A stretch of 40,981 bases of DNA from Olivibacter domesticus (GCF_900109575.1 NZ_FOAF01000017.1:1-40981); one strand, 5' to 3'. Shown: positions 16,171 to 24,776, counted from the stretch's first letter. Notes: generated by a model not told the origin, from the sequence alone. Made by a program: numbers and translations.

Positions 16171-17289
16171 ATGGGAAATCGTTTAAAAAGAGTCATAATA
16201 AGTGGTGGAGGGACAGGGGGCCATATCTTCCCTGCTATCTCTATTGCAAATGCATTAAAACGTTTAGTCCCTGATATAGAAATATTATTTGTAGGAGCGA
16301 ATGGTAGGATGGAGATGGATAAGGTGCCTGCAGCAGGTTATAAAATAATTGGCTTAGATATACAGGGGATAAACAGGAAGTCGCTTTTAAAAAATCTCTT
16401 ACTGCCTTTTAAACTATGGAAAAGTATTACAAAATCCAGGCAAATTATAAAGGATTTTAAACCGGATGTAGTAGTAGGGGTCGGCGGGTACGCTTCTGGT
16501 CCGCTACTTCATGCTGCTGGAAGAATGAAAATACCTTATTTGATTCAGGAGCAGAATTCTTATGCTGGTGTAACAAATAAGAAATTGGGTAAAAACGCCG
16601 CTAAAATTTGTGTTGCTTTTGAAGGAATGGAACAATTCTTTCCAACTGACAAATTAATAAATACGGGGAATCCGATACGTAGAGAGGTGGTGGATATTGC
16701 TGGAAAAGAATTTGAAGCAAAGGAGCTATTGGGGCTGGACAAACAAATGAAAACTGTTTTGCTCACGGGTGGCAGCTTGGGCGCGCGTACATTGAATAAT
16801 TGTATGCTGGAAGGACTGAATAAGCTTAAAGATGCCCAGATACAAGTGTTATGGCAATGTGGTAATTATTATTATAAAGAATTAGCAGCGATAGTAGAGA
16901 AAGGAGCTTATGAGCACGTGCATTTAAAGCCCTTTTTGCATCGCATGGATTTGGCATATGCGGCGGCAGATATAATAATAGCACGTGCCGGTGCAGGAAC
17001 TATTGCTGAATTGTGTGCGGTAGGTAAACCTGTAATTCTTGTGCCATCTCCCAATGTAGCGGAAGATCACCAGACAAAAAATGCACAGGCTCTTACGGTT
17101 AAAGAGGCAGCGGTAATGATTAGTGATATAACAGCTAATGAACAGCTAATTGACGCTACAATCGATTTGAGCAGAAATAAAGATAAATGTAAAGAGCTTT
17201 CTTCGAACATAAAAAGATTGGCAAAATTAGATGCAGATATGGTTATAGCTAGAGAGGTACTGAAATTAGTTGAAGGGACAGTGCATTAA
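16171..17289 (+). CDS. murG: UDP-GlcNAc:lipid I N-acetylglucosamine transferase MurG
   Basis: MurG makes lipid II by adding GlcNAc to lipid I on the inner face of the membrane. The 372 residues show the two-domain GT-B glycosyltransferase layout. The N-terminal glycine loop is GGGTGGHIFPA (about 11-21), followed by GVGGYASGP and QEQNSYAGVTNK. The donor-binding region GAGTIAELCAVGKP and PSPNVAEDHQTKNA lies in the C-terminal half. The gene starts 11 bases after ftsW and ends 13 bases before the chosen start of murC. Confidence 0.96.
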   Translation: MGNRLKRVIISGGGTGGHIFPAISIANALKRLVPDIEILFVGANGRMEMDKVPAAGYKIIGLDIQGINRKSLLKNLLLPFKLWKSITKSRQIIKDFKPDVVVGVGGYASGPLLHAAGRMKIPYLIQEQNSYAGVTNKKLGKNAAKICVAFEGMEQFFPTDKLINTGNPIRREVVDIAGKEFEAKELLGLDKQMKTVLLTGGSLGARTLNNCMLEGLNKLKDAQIQVLWQCGNYYYKELAAIVEKGAYEHVHLKPFLHRMDLAYAAADIIIARAGAGTIAELCAVGKPVILVPSPNVAEDHQTKNAQALTVKEAAVMISDITANEQLIDATIDLSRNKDKCKELSSNIKRLAKLDADMVIAREVLKLVEGTVH

Positions 17290-17302
17290 TGATAACGAAA
17301 AA

Positions 17303-18664
17303 ATGAATATATCAAACGTTAGACAGGTTTATTTGATTGGAATTGGCGGCATTGGAATGAGCGCTTTAGCCAGGTATTTTAATCACTTAGGACTGTTAGT
17401 GTTTGGTTATGATAAAACAGCATCATTTTTAACAAGACAATTATCGGATGAAGGTATAAAGATAACTTATACTGATAGTATAGAAGAAATCCCACTGTCG
17501 TTTAAACAGCTATCTCAAGAAAATCTGGTTATATATACGCCTGCTACTCCGAAAGATTTAAAGATTAGCACCTTCTTTGTCGAATTAGGTTATAGATTGT
17601 TTAAACGCTCAGAAGTATTGGGTTTAATCAGTGAAAAGTATTTTACCATAGCAGTAGCGGGTACACATGGAAAAACCACTACTTCTAGTATGATTGCTCA
17701 CATTTTGACAGATAGTGGATTTAAATGCGCAGCATTTTTGGGTGGGATTGCTGCAAATTATAATAGCAATATTTTATTTGCCAATAGTAATCTTTTGGTG
17801 GTAGAAGCAGATGAATTTGATCGATCATTTTTGACACTCCATCCTAATATTGCTGTGGTGACATCTACTGACCCTGATCACTTGGATATTTACGGAGATT
17901 TAGACCATATGTTAGAGTCGTTTCACCTGTTTATCCAGCAGGTTTCTGCAGATGGTAAACGGATAGTAAAGAAGGGACTAAGTTTACCTTTTGATCTGAC
18001 ATATGCAACTAGTAGTGATGCTGATGCCTATGCGTCCAATATTGAAGTACGAGATAGATCTTTTTATTTTGATTATCGGCATAATAAGAAGGATGTCATT
18101 ATTGAAAATATTCTTCTTGGCATAGCAGGTAAACATAATGTAGAGAATGCTGTAGCCGCGATTACCGTTGCTTTGGAATTAGGAGTAGAGAAGACGTTAA
18201 TAAAAGATGCGCTCGCTTCCTTTAAAGGTGTTAAAAGACGATTTGAATATATTGTGAATCAAGATGATGTGGTGTTTATAGATGACTATGCGCATCATCC
18301 TGAGGAACTGAAAGCTTGTTTATTGGCCGTTAAAAGCTTATTTCCTCGAGAAGAAGTAACCTGTATTTTCCAACCGCATCTATTCTCGAGAACGCGAGAT
18401 TTTGCTGCTGGTTTTGCAGAAAGTTTAGCGTTGGCTGATACACTAATACTCATGGATATCTATCCTGCGCGGGAAGAGCCTATCGCTGGAATTACATCAG
18501 ATTGGTTATTGGAAAAAGTTGAAATAAAAAATAAAATGAAGCTTGATAGGGAAGAGATTTTAGCTTATATAAAACAAAATAAACCAAAGGTAACGCTTAC
18601 CGTTGGAGCGGGAAACATCGATTTATTAGTAGCTCCCATAAAAAAAGTTTTAACAAATGTTTGA
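17303..18664 (+). CDS. murC: UDP-N-acetylmuramate:L-alanine ligase MurC
   Basis: MurC adds L-alanine to UDP-MurNAc, the first peptide step. The 453 residues begin MNISNVRQVYLIGIGGIGMSA, with the glycine-rich loop at about 12-20. The ATP loop is AGTHGKTTT, and EADEFDRSF and DDYAHHPEE are typical of MurC. An open frame extends to a TTG at 17270 inside murG, but it encodes a non-family leader, so the ATG at 17303 is preferred. The end overlaps ftsQ by eight bases, implying coupled translation. Confidence 0.95.
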   Translation: MNISNVRQVYLIGIGGIGMSALARYFNHLGLLVFGYDKTASFLTRQLSDEGIKITYTDSIEEIPLSFKQLSQENLVIYTPATPKDLKISTFFVELGYRLFKRSEVLGLISEKYFTIAVAGTHGKTTTSSMIAHILTDSGFKCAAFLGGIAANYNSNILFANSNLLVVEADEFDRSFLTLHPNIAVVTSTDPDHLDIYGDLDHMLESFHLFIQQVSADGKRIVKKGLSLPFDLTYATSSDADAYASNIEVRDRSFYFDYRHNKKDVIIENILLGIAGKHNVENAVAAITVALELGVEKTLIKDALASFKGVKRRFEYIVNQDDVVFIDDYAHHPEELKACLLAVKSLFPREEVTCIFQPHLFSRTRDFAAGFAESLALADTLILMDIYPAREEPIAGITSDWLLEKVEIKNKMKLDREEILAYIKQNKPKVTLTVGAGNIDLLVAPIKKVLTNV

Positions 18665-19490
18665 TACACTGAAAAATATCAATTGGCGAAAGATACGCTA
18701 TATACTAAGTTGGTGTATAAGTGTTACAGGCCTTTTAGTGTTAATGAGTTTTATCAATGCAAAAAAGAATGGGCTAGACTGTAAAAATATAAAGATCATC
18801 GTTCCTGGCACACAGGCTTTTGTGTCGCAAATGGATGTTTTTGGTATTATAGAAGAAAATAATGGTGCATTAGTTGGAAAACCATTAAAGTATTTACCGT
18901 TTCAAGAGATAGAGGATAAATTAAAGCTGAATCCGTTTATTAAGCAAGTGAGGGTTTTTTCTGATATGGACGGAACAGTAAATGTGAAGATCGAACAAAG
19001 AGAAGCAGTGTTAAGAATTATAAATAATGTTGGAAATGACTTTTATATTGATGATGCTGGTGTGAAATTTCCAATATCTAAGCTTTACGCACCGCATATA
19101 ACAGTGGCAAATGGAAATATTACGGAACGTTTTGACGGCAAGCAAGACACAATAATGTCAAAGACAGTAAAAGATCTGTATAAAGTAGCTACATTTTTAA
19201 CAACAGACTCTCTTTGGAACAGTCAGGTTGAGCAGTTATATGTAAATGAAGAACGCGACATTGAAATAGTGCCAAGGGTTGGGAATCAAAAAATAATTCT
19301 AGGAGATGCGGATTCGTTAGAGAGAAAGTTTGGTAAACTTCTAGTATTTTATAAACAGATTGTTCCTAAAGCTGGATGGGGAACCTACAAGTCGGTTAAT
19401 CTGAAGTTCTCGAATCAAATTGTCTGCGAGAAGGCAGATAGCATAATAAAAAAAGAAAATAACAATAAACAGCATATTAATACGCATTAG
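18657..19490 (+). CDS. ftsQ: Cell division protein FtsQ
   Basis: FtsQ is a bitopic divisome protein that recruits FtsL and FtsB. The 277 residues have a short cytoplasmic N-terminus, one membrane segment (about 14-34, YILSWCISVTGLLVLMSFI), then a POTRA-like region (NIKIIVPGTQAFVSQMDVF, about 44-62) and the beta domain with IEQREAVLRI and DDAGVKFP. The end is a hydrophilic Lys/Asn-rich tail. Conservation is low as usual for FtsQ, but topology and position between murC and ftsA make the call firm. Two bases separate its stop from ftsA. Confidence 0.9.
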   Translation: MFDTLKNINWRKIRYILSWCISVTGLLVLMSFINAKKNGLDCKNIKIIVPGTQAFVSQMDVFGIIEENNGALVGKPLKYLPFQEIEDKLKLNPFIKQVRVFSDMDGTVNVKIEQREAVLRIINNVGNDFYIDDAGVKFPISKLYAPHITVANGNITERFDGKQDTIMSKTVKDLYKVATFLTTDSLWNSQVEQLYVNEERDIEIVPRVGNQKIILGDADSLERKFGKLLVFYKQIVPKAGWGTYKSVNLKFSNQIVCEKADSIIKKENNNKQHINTH

Positions 19491-19492
19491 AC

Positions 19493-20827
19493 ATGGAAAA
19501 ACGAACAACTAATACGAAAGATGCTCCAATAGTTGTAGGACTAGATATCGGTACCACGAAGATTTGTGTAACAGTGGGCCGTAGGAGCGGGCATAACAAG
19601 ATTGAAGTACTTGGAATTGGGAAAGCCGAATCTCTAGGGGTAAGCCGTGGAGTGGTAGCCAATATTCAGAAAACTGTGACAAGTATCGTTAAAGCTGTCG
19701 AGGAGGCAAGCGCCCAGTCAAATGTGGATATTAAAGTTGTTAATGTAGGTATTGCTGGTCAACATATTAAAAGCTTGCAACATCGGGGTATTTTGACGAG
19801 AAGAGACGATAACGAAATAGGTAGGAAAGATATCGAAAAACTAGTGGAAGATATGTACAAGCTTGTTCTTCCTCCTGGCGAAGAAATTATCCATGTGCTG
19901 CCTCAAGAGTTTACAATCGACAACGAGCCTGGTATTAAAGATCCTATTGGGATGGCAGGACGAAGAATGGAAGCAAATTTCCATATCATTTCTGGTCATG
20001 TTAGTGCTGTAAGAAATATTAAACGTTGCGTAGAATATGCTACTCTAGAAGCACAGGAGCTGATCTTAGAGCCTTTGGCTTCCTCTGAAGCCGTATTGAG
20101 CCCTGAAGAAAAAGATGCTGGAGTGGTGTTGGTTGATATAGGTGGGGGGACAACTGATGTAGCGATTTTTCACGAAGGTATCATCCGCCATACAGCCGTT
20201 ATTCCTTTGGGAGGGAATATTGTGACGGAAGATATAAAACAAGGATGTTCTGTGCTGCGCAATCAAGCGGAATTACTAAAAGTTCGTTTTGGATCAGCTC
20301 TAGCAGATGAAAATAGAGAAAACGAAATTATCTGTGTACCGGGATTAAGGGGTAGGGAACATAAGGAGATCTCAGTGAAAAATCTTGCGTATATTATTCA
20401 AGCAAGAATGGAAGAAATTATTGAGCACGTTTACTACGAGATCAAATCTTCCGGTTATGAACGTAAGTTAATAGGTGGAATTGTAATTACTGGTGGTGGT
20501 GCACAATTGAAACACTTAGTTCAGTTGGTAGAGTATGTTACCGGACTTGAATGTAGAATTGGTATGCCTAATGAGCATCTTTCCAAAAATGAGGTGCTAC
20601 CGAAAAACATATATGATGAGCTAAAAAGTCCTTTGTATGCAACCGGCATTGGCTTGCTGATAAAAGGAGTTGAATCGGTGGAGTATGATGAGGTTGAACA
20701 TCCAGCTAAAAGCCAGGTAGTTAAAGGTATTGCTGAGGAGGGAAAGAAAACGTTCGGTTTCTTAGATAAGATTATCCGGTACATAAGTGACGACAATAAA
20801 ATAGAAGATACGGATTATATTAAATAG
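19493..20827 (+). CDS. ftsA: Cell division protein FtsA
   Basis: FtsA is an actin-like ATPase that tethers FtsZ to the membrane. The 444 residues begin the ATPase core with VVGLDIGTTKICVTVG (about 14-29), followed by VDIGGGTTDVAIF (phosphate 2 loop) and GIVITGGGAQLKHL (adenosine motif). The C-terminal stretch KTFGFLDKIIRYISDD (about 421-436) has the pattern of an amphipathic membrane-binding helix. A region rich in Glu separates this from the core. The stop at 20825-20827 is directly followed by the first of four TTTTCCACA boxes. Confidence 0.95.
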   Translation: MEKRTTNTKDAPIVVGLDIGTTKICVTVGRRSGHNKIEVLGIGKAESLGVSRGVVANIQKTVTSIVKAVEEASAQSNVDIKVVNVGIAGQHIKSLQHRGILTRRDDNEIGRKDIEKLVEDMYKLVLPPGEEIIHVLPQEFTIDNEPGIKDPIGMAGRRMEANFHIISGHVSAVRNIKRCVEYATLEAQELILEPLASSEAVLSPEEKDAGVVLVDIGGGTTDVAIFHEGIIRHTAVIPLGGNIVTEDIKQGCSVLRNQAELLKVRFGSALADENRENEIICVPGLRGREHKEISVKNLAYIIQARMEEIIEHVYYEIKSSGYERKLIGGIVITGGGAQLKHLVQLVEYVTGLECRIGMPNEHLSKNEVLPKNIYDELKSPLYATGIGLLIKGVESVEYDEVEHPAKSQVVKGIAEEGKKTFGFLDKIIRYISDDNKIEDTDYIK

Positions 20828-20887
20828 TTTTCCACACCGGGTTATTTTTCCACATTATAAACAATTGTGGAAAACAATTGTGGAAAA
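20828..20887. promoter_or_regulatory. Four TTTTCCACA boxes between ftsA and ftsZ
   Basis: TTTTCCACA occurs at 20828-20836 and 20846-20854, and its reverse complement TGTGGAAAA at 20866-20874 and 20879-20887. All four match the relaxed DnaA-box consensus TTWTNCACA. The two reverse copies lie in a perfect 13-base tandem repeat, CAATTGTGGAAAA (20862-20874, 20875-20887). The forward and reverse copies can also pair as a 9-bp RNA hairpin with an 11-base loop. GTGG is also the core of the putative MraZ boxes before mraZ. The gap is the largest inside the cluster, so control of ftsZ is likely here. Confidence 0.6.
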
Positions 20888-20964
20888 AGTGTTAATATTA
20901 CCATGCGAAAGTAACACGATTTTAAGATTAGGATACCACTCATTACGAGTAAATTAGGATAGTT

Positions 20965-22659
20965 ATGAAATTTGAAATGCTTAAAGAACAATCATCTATT
21001 ATAAAGGTAATAGGTGTTGGCGGAGGTGGTGGCAATGCAGTTAACCACATGTATAGACAGGGAATTAGCGGTGTGGACTTTATAATCTGCAATACCGATG
21101 CACAAGCATTAGAGTTAAGTCCGATACCTAATAAAGTTCAACTAGGTGCTAGTTTAACGGAAGGTATGGGCGCTGGTTCAGACCCTGATGTAGGTGAAAA
21201 CTCGGCCATCGAAAGTATTGACGACATCAAACGGATGTTAGGCGTTAATACTAAAATGCTGTTTATAACAGCTGGTATGGGAGGGGGTACTGGCACGGGA
21301 GCGAGTCCTGTAATTGCTAAAGCAGCAAAAGAAATAGGTGTTCTAACGGTTGCTATTGTTACTACGCCATTTGCCTTTGAGGGTAAACGACGTAGAAATC
21401 AGGCTGAGGATGGTTTGTCAGAATTGCGAAAATATGTTGATTCTTATCTGGTGATTTCCAATGATAGATTACGTGAAATCTTCGGAAATCTTACAATGAG
21501 TTCAGCTTTTGCAAAAGCTGATGACATTTTAACTACTGCTGCAAAAGGTATAGCTGAGATTATTACGATCCCTGGTTACATCAATGTGGACTTCAAAGAT
21601 GTGAGGACAGTAATGAATGATAGTGGGGTAGCGATTATGGGGAATTCAAAGGCAAATGGTGATGACCGTGCGCAGAAGGCTGTAGAAGGTGCTCTCGCAT
21701 CACCCTTATTGAAAGATAGCGAAATTGAAGGTGCAAGGTATATATTGTTGAATATTTCTTCTGGTAGCCAAGAGGTTACTATGGACGAAATTTCAGTAAT
21801 TACTGACTACATTCAGGAGAGGGCCGGCTTCACCGCTGAAATTATCTGGGGTAATTGCTTAGATGAAACCTTGGATAATGATTTATCTGTAACTATTATT
21901 GCTACAGGTTTCCAAACAACGGAAGAACGTAAGCAGGAGGAAAACAATAAAAAAATTGCTATACCATTGGAAGAAGAAAAGGTTCCTTTGGTTAGGCCAG
22001 TAAATCAGATTCTTAATAAGGAAAAGGAGGTTGAAACACCTGCTGCACCTGTACAGAATGCTGCACCGTCTTTTCAATTGAAAGTTGAACCAACAGCAGT
22101 ACCTCAGGTTGATTTGTTCAGCGGTTTTAATAAATCGCAGAATCAAGCGGAAAATAGAGTAGCGCCAAAAAAGAATGAAGTGATTAGGCATACACTAATT
22201 GAAGAAGAACCGATTCCCGAAATAACCCCAAATACAGATGAGTATCAGTTAAAAGAGGCGGAAAGTGAATTTTTGTTTACTAAAAATCCTTCGGAAGATC
22301 AGCAGAAAGAAGCGGTGGAAAATAATATTGGCAAAATAGCTAATGAAGAACCACCTAACAAAACGGAGGAGCCTGTAGCAAAACAAGTAGATGAATACAA
22401 AACCGACGAAAGTATTGAAGAGCAATTAAGAAAGACGAAGGAACGGATCCTCAGATTGAAAGATTTGAGTATGAAGCTTAGGTCGACAAATGGATTGCAG
22501 GAGATTGAAAACGAACCTGCTTATAGAAGAAAGCAGAAGTCGTTAGATCAGGTGCCACATTCTTCTGAATCTCAAGTTTCCAGGTTTACACTTTCATCAG
22601 AGGATGGAATTACAGAAATACGTCCGAATAATTCTTTTCTACATGATAATGTTGATTAA
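20965..22659 (+). CDS. ftsZ: Cell division GTPase FtsZ with long C-terminal extension
   Basis: FtsZ polymerises into the Z-ring that organises division. The GTPase core (about 12-317) carries GVGGGGGNAVNHM, the tubulin signature GGGTGTG (106-112) and the catalytic T7 loop NVDFKD (207-212). At 564 residues it is much longer than the 383 residues of E. coli FtsZ. A linker of about 195 residues, rich in Glu, Lys, Pro and Gln, runs from 320 to 515. It is followed by EPAYRRKQ (517-524), which resembles the usual FtsA-binding peptide, and then a further conserved-looking tail ending NSFLHDNVD (556-564). It is last in the dcw cluster and is followed by a strong terminator. Confidence 0.96.
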   Translation: MKFEMLKEQSSIIKVIGVGGGGGNAVNHMYRQGISGVDFIICNTDAQALELSPIPNKVQLGASLTEGMGAGSDPDVGENSAIESIDDIKRMLGVNTKMLFITAGMGGGTGTGASPVIAKAAKEIGVLTVAIVTTPFAFEGKRRRNQAEDGLSELRKYVDSYLVISNDRLREIFGNLTMSSAFAKADDILTTAAKGIAEIITIPGYINVDFKDVRTVMNDSGVAIMGNSKANGDDRAQKAVEGALASPLLKDSEIEGARYILLNISSGSQEVTMDEISVITDYIQERAGFTAEIIWGNCLDETLDNDLSVTIIATGFQTTEERKQEENNKKIAIPLEEEKVPLVRPVNQILNKEKEVETPAAPVQNAAPSFQLKVEPTAVPQVDLFSGFNKSQNQAENRVAPKKNEVIRHTLIEEEPIPEITPNTDEYQLKEAESEFLFTKNPSEDQQKEAVENNIGKIANEEPPNKTEEPVAKQVDEYKTDESIEEQLRKTKERILRLKDLSMKLRSTNGLQEIENEPAYRRKQKSLDQVPHSSESQVSRFTLSSEDGITEIRPNNSFLHDNVD

Positions 22660-22683
22660 CAAATTATAAAAATAGGAAAATAT

Positions 22684-22718
22684 AAAGCCGGATGAAGCTA
22701 TTTCATCTGGCTTTTTTT
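22684..22718 (+). terminator. Rho-independent terminator after ftsZ
   Basis: AAAGCCGGATGAA (22684-22696) pairs with TTCATCTGGCTTT (22702-22714) with one G-U pair, and a T tract runs to 22718. It closes the dcw cluster. Confidence 0.9.
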
Positions 22719-22780
22719 GTAGTAAAAAATGCATAAAAGAGAAGTTTTTATACTCATTTTCAAAACGGTTCAGTTGAAAG

Positions 22781-22811
22781 TTGATATTAACAGCATGAAA
22801 CTTTATCTTTG
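22781..22811 (+). promoter_or_regulatory. Promoter of the small ORF / palmitoyltransferase pair
   Basis: TTG (22781-22783), a 20-base spacer and TATCTTTG (22804-22811) match the Bacteroidota consensus perfectly. The transcript should begin near 22817, about 28 bases before the GTG of the small ORF. Confidence 0.7.
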
Positions 22812-22844
22812 TGGAGGCTTAAATTCAGGTAGCGACTTATAGAC

Positions 22845-22955
22845 GTGACTAATGAATTGCATCGCGTAGGATTTTATTACGCGGATATGGAAGGTGAATT
22901 TTACAAGATACGCTGTCCCGATAATTATTGGCAAGGTGATTGTAAAGTGATTTGA
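22845..22955 (+). CDS. Putative 36-residue protein coupled to the palmitoyltransferase gene
   Basis: A GTG-started ORF of 36 codons lies between a perfect promoter and the next gene. It is rich in aromatic residues and Cys (GFYYADMEGEFYKIRC, then NYWQGDCKVI) and has no hydrophobic segment. Its TGA stop (22953-22955) overlaps the TTG start of the palmitoyltransferase (22952-22954), the arrangement expected for translational coupling. No Shine-Dalgarno sequence precedes the GTG. Met15 at 22887 is an alternative start. It could be a real small protein, perhaps a partner of the enzyme, or only a leader peptide that sets translation of the gene behind it. I do not recognise a family. Confidence 0.45.
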   Translation: MTNELHRVGFYYADMEGEFYKIRCPDNYWQGDCKVI

Positions 22956-24217
22956 AAACTAAATATAATTACACGTTGGATTTATTCGATAAAATATCAA
23001 ACAATTTGGGTCCTATCGGACAACATCACAAATGGTCTCATGGTTACTTTTCTTTTCCTAAACTGGAAGGAGACATTGGCCCGCATATGAAATTTAGGGG
23101 TAAAGATCATTTAGTATGGAGCTTAAATAATTACTTGGGCTTAGCAAACCATCCGGAAGTGAGAGCAATAGATGCCATAGCTGCAAAAGAGTATGGCATG
23201 GCTTATCCAATGGGCGCGCGAATGATGTCTGGGAACTCGAATCATCATGAAGCTTTAGAGCAAGATCTTGCGTCGTTTGTAGGAAAAGAAGACGCTTTTC
23301 TTTTAAATTATGGTTATCAAGGCATGGTTTCTATTATTGACGCATTAGTTGATAGAAATGATGTCATCGTTTATGACGCTGAATCACACGCCTGCATAAT
23401 TGATGGCGTTAGGCTTCATATGGGGAAAAGATTTGTGTATCAGCATAATGATATTGATAGCTGCAAAAAGCAATTAGAGAGAGCTACAAAAATTACTGAA
23501 CAAACTGGCGGTGCGATACTAGTCATAACCGAAGGAGTGTTTGGTATGTCGGGCGCACAAGGTAAGCTGAAGGAAATTAATGCGTTGAAGGACAAATTTA
23601 ATTTCCGGCTTTTAGTAGATGATGCGCATGGATTTGGAACAATGGGGCCTACAGGCGCTGGAACGCATGAAGCCCAAGATTGTATTGATGGTGTGGATAT
23701 TTATTTTGGTACATTTGCGAAATCAATGGCAGGGATAGGCGCCTTTGTTGCTGGAAATGAGAATATTGTAACCTTCCTTCGTTATAATATGCGTTCACAA
23801 ACATTTGCTAAATCGCTGCCAATGCCGATGGTAATAGGATTGAAAAAAAGGTTGGAGTTATTAAAGGGAGAACCAGGTTTACGTGAAAAATTATGGAAAA
23901 TAGCTACTTCATTACAAAAGGGTTTGAAAGATAATGGTTTTGATATTGGTCATACAAATACCATGGTCACACCGGTTTTTTTAAAAGGAGATTTGTCGGA
24001 AGCAACAGCGCTCACAATGGACCTGCGAGAAAATTATGGTATTTTTTGTTCTATAGTTGTTTATCCCGTAATACCAAAGGGACAAATAGAATTGAGATTA
24101 ATACCAACAGCAATGCATACGTTGGATGATGTAAAAGAAACGATATTCGCCTTTTCAGAAGTTTCTGATAAGTTAAATAATGGATACTATAGAGAACAAC
24201 AAGTTGTTCCGGCCTAA
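22952..24217 (+). CDS. Serine palmitoyltransferase-like PLP enzyme (alpha-oxoamine synthase family)
   Basis: This 421-residue cytoplasmic enzyme belongs to the family with serine palmitoyltransferase, KBL and AONS, which condense an amino acid with an acyl-CoA using pyridoxal phosphate. Visible markers are LNNYLGLANHPEV (about 59-71), ESHACIIDG, the PLP-binding DDAHGFGTMGPTG (about 224-236), and the Lys-containing region GTFAKSMAGIGAF, where K257 should bind PLP. Members like this in Bacteroidota are assigned to sphingolipid synthesis, but KBL or AONS activity cannot be excluded by reading alone. The frame opens after a stop at 22943-22945 and offers only the TTG at 22952 as a family-compatible start, overlapping the preceding small ORF. 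A strong terminator follows. Confidence 0.85.
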   Translation: MKTKYNYTLDLFDKISNNLGPIGQHHKWSHGYFSFPKLEGDIGPHMKFRGKDHLVWSLNNYLGLANHPEVRAIDAIAAKEYGMAYPMGARMMSGNSNHHEALEQDLASFVGKEDAFLLNYGYQGMVSIIDALVDRNDVIVYDAESHACIIDGVRLHMGKRFVYQHNDIDSCKKQLERATKITEQTGGAILVITEGVFGMSGAQGKLKEINALKDKFNFRLLVDDAHGFGTMGPTGAGTHEAQDCIDGVDIYFGTFAKSMAGIGAFVAGNENIVTFLRYNMRSQTFAKSLPMPMVIGLKKRLELLKGEPGLREKLWKIATSLQKGLKDNGFDIGHTNTMVTPVFLKGDLSEATALTMDLRENYGIFCSIVVYPVIPKGQIELRLIPTAMHTLDDVKETIFAFSEVSDKLNNGYYREQQVVPA

Positions 24218-24240
24218 AAAAGTACTCATTATGATTATAG

Positions 24241-24275
24241 AAAAGAAGATCCTACCAACGGATCTTCTTTTTTTT
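24241..24275 (+). terminator. Rho-independent terminator after the palmitoyltransferase gene
   Basis: AAAAGAAGATCC (24241-24252) pairs with GGATCTTCTTTT (24260-24271) over a seven-base loop, and the T tract continues to 24275. Confidence 0.9.
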
Positions 24276-24458
24276 ATCTTTTTGTATATCAGTTATTTAG
24301 TTGAATGGAGGTTTGCTTTTTATTTTTCAACTTTTTATTATTGTTGTTTAAATAACACTTAAAGCGGTTAAAAAATTTTTTTTTCGGAAAAAAGATTATA
24401 CATTAGCTATTGGTACAATATATTATTAACTATTAACAATTAAAAGGAGTAATATTTT

Positions 24459-24650
24459 ATGGCAAGCATTGAAAAATTCAACGAGCTTAAAAGTTTAATT
24501 GAGGGTTTAGATGGTGATGCTGACAAGTTTTTTAACAAAGGAAATAGTGCAGCTGGAACACGTGTTAGGAAGGGTCTTCAAGATGTTAAAAATTTAGCAC
24601 AATCTATCCGTTTAGAGGTTCAAGAAGCAAAAAATTCCACTTCTAAATAA
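24459..24650 (+). CDS. Histone H1-like small protein
   Basis: This 63-residue protein starts MASIEKFNELKSLIEGL and has a short basic segment GTRVRKGLQDVKNLAQ (about 33-48). It matches the histone H1-like (Hc1-type) proteins common in Bacteroidota, and lacks the long Lys-rich tail of chlamydial Hc1. It probably binds DNA and may help compact the nucleoid; no experiment on this type is assumed. A strong Shine-Dalgarno sequence AGGAG (24445-24449) lies nine bases before the ATG, which is unusual here and suggests high expression. It forms a single-gene unit ended by the inverted repeat at 24676. Confidence 0.85.
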   Translation: MASIEKFNELKSLIEGLDGDADKFFNKGNSAAGTRVRKGLQDVKNLAQSIRLEVQEAKNSTSK

Positions 24651-24675
24651 TACCGAATAAACTAGGAAGAAATTG

Positions 24676-24709
24676 AAAGGTCCGTATCGCGTTAACGATA
24701 CGGACCTTT
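24676..24709. terminator. Bidirectional hairpin between the H1-like gene and dapA
   Basis: AAAGGTCCGTATCG (24676-24689) and CGATACGGACCTTT (24696-24709) form a perfect 14-bp stem with a six-base loop. T tracts are short on both sides. It lies between convergent genes. Confidence 0.7.
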
Positions 24710-24776
24710 ATGTTTGAACGTTTAGATAGTCTCGTTGTCGCGGCCATCTCATCTATAAACGGGTTAATTCAATTAA

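Noticed and set aside
17270-17302. TTG start for murC inside murG
   Set aside because: The extension is unlike MurC, and an ATG at 17303 gives the canonical N-terminus.
20846-20874. Terminator between ftsA and ftsZ
   Set aside because: The inverted repeat can form a stem but is not followed by a T tract, and ftsZ would lose its link to the cluster without any visible replacement promoter.
20828-20887. Replication origin (oriC) suggested by clustered DnaA-like boxes
   Set aside because: There is no dnaA or dnaN nearby and no AT-rich unwinding region with repeats. The boxes are better explained as a regulatory site of ftsZ.
24180-24362. 60-codon ORF running out of the end of the palmitoyltransferase gene
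   Set aside because: It overlaps the enzyme in another frame, crosses a strong terminator and is composed of AT-driven Phe/Tyr/Leu runs.
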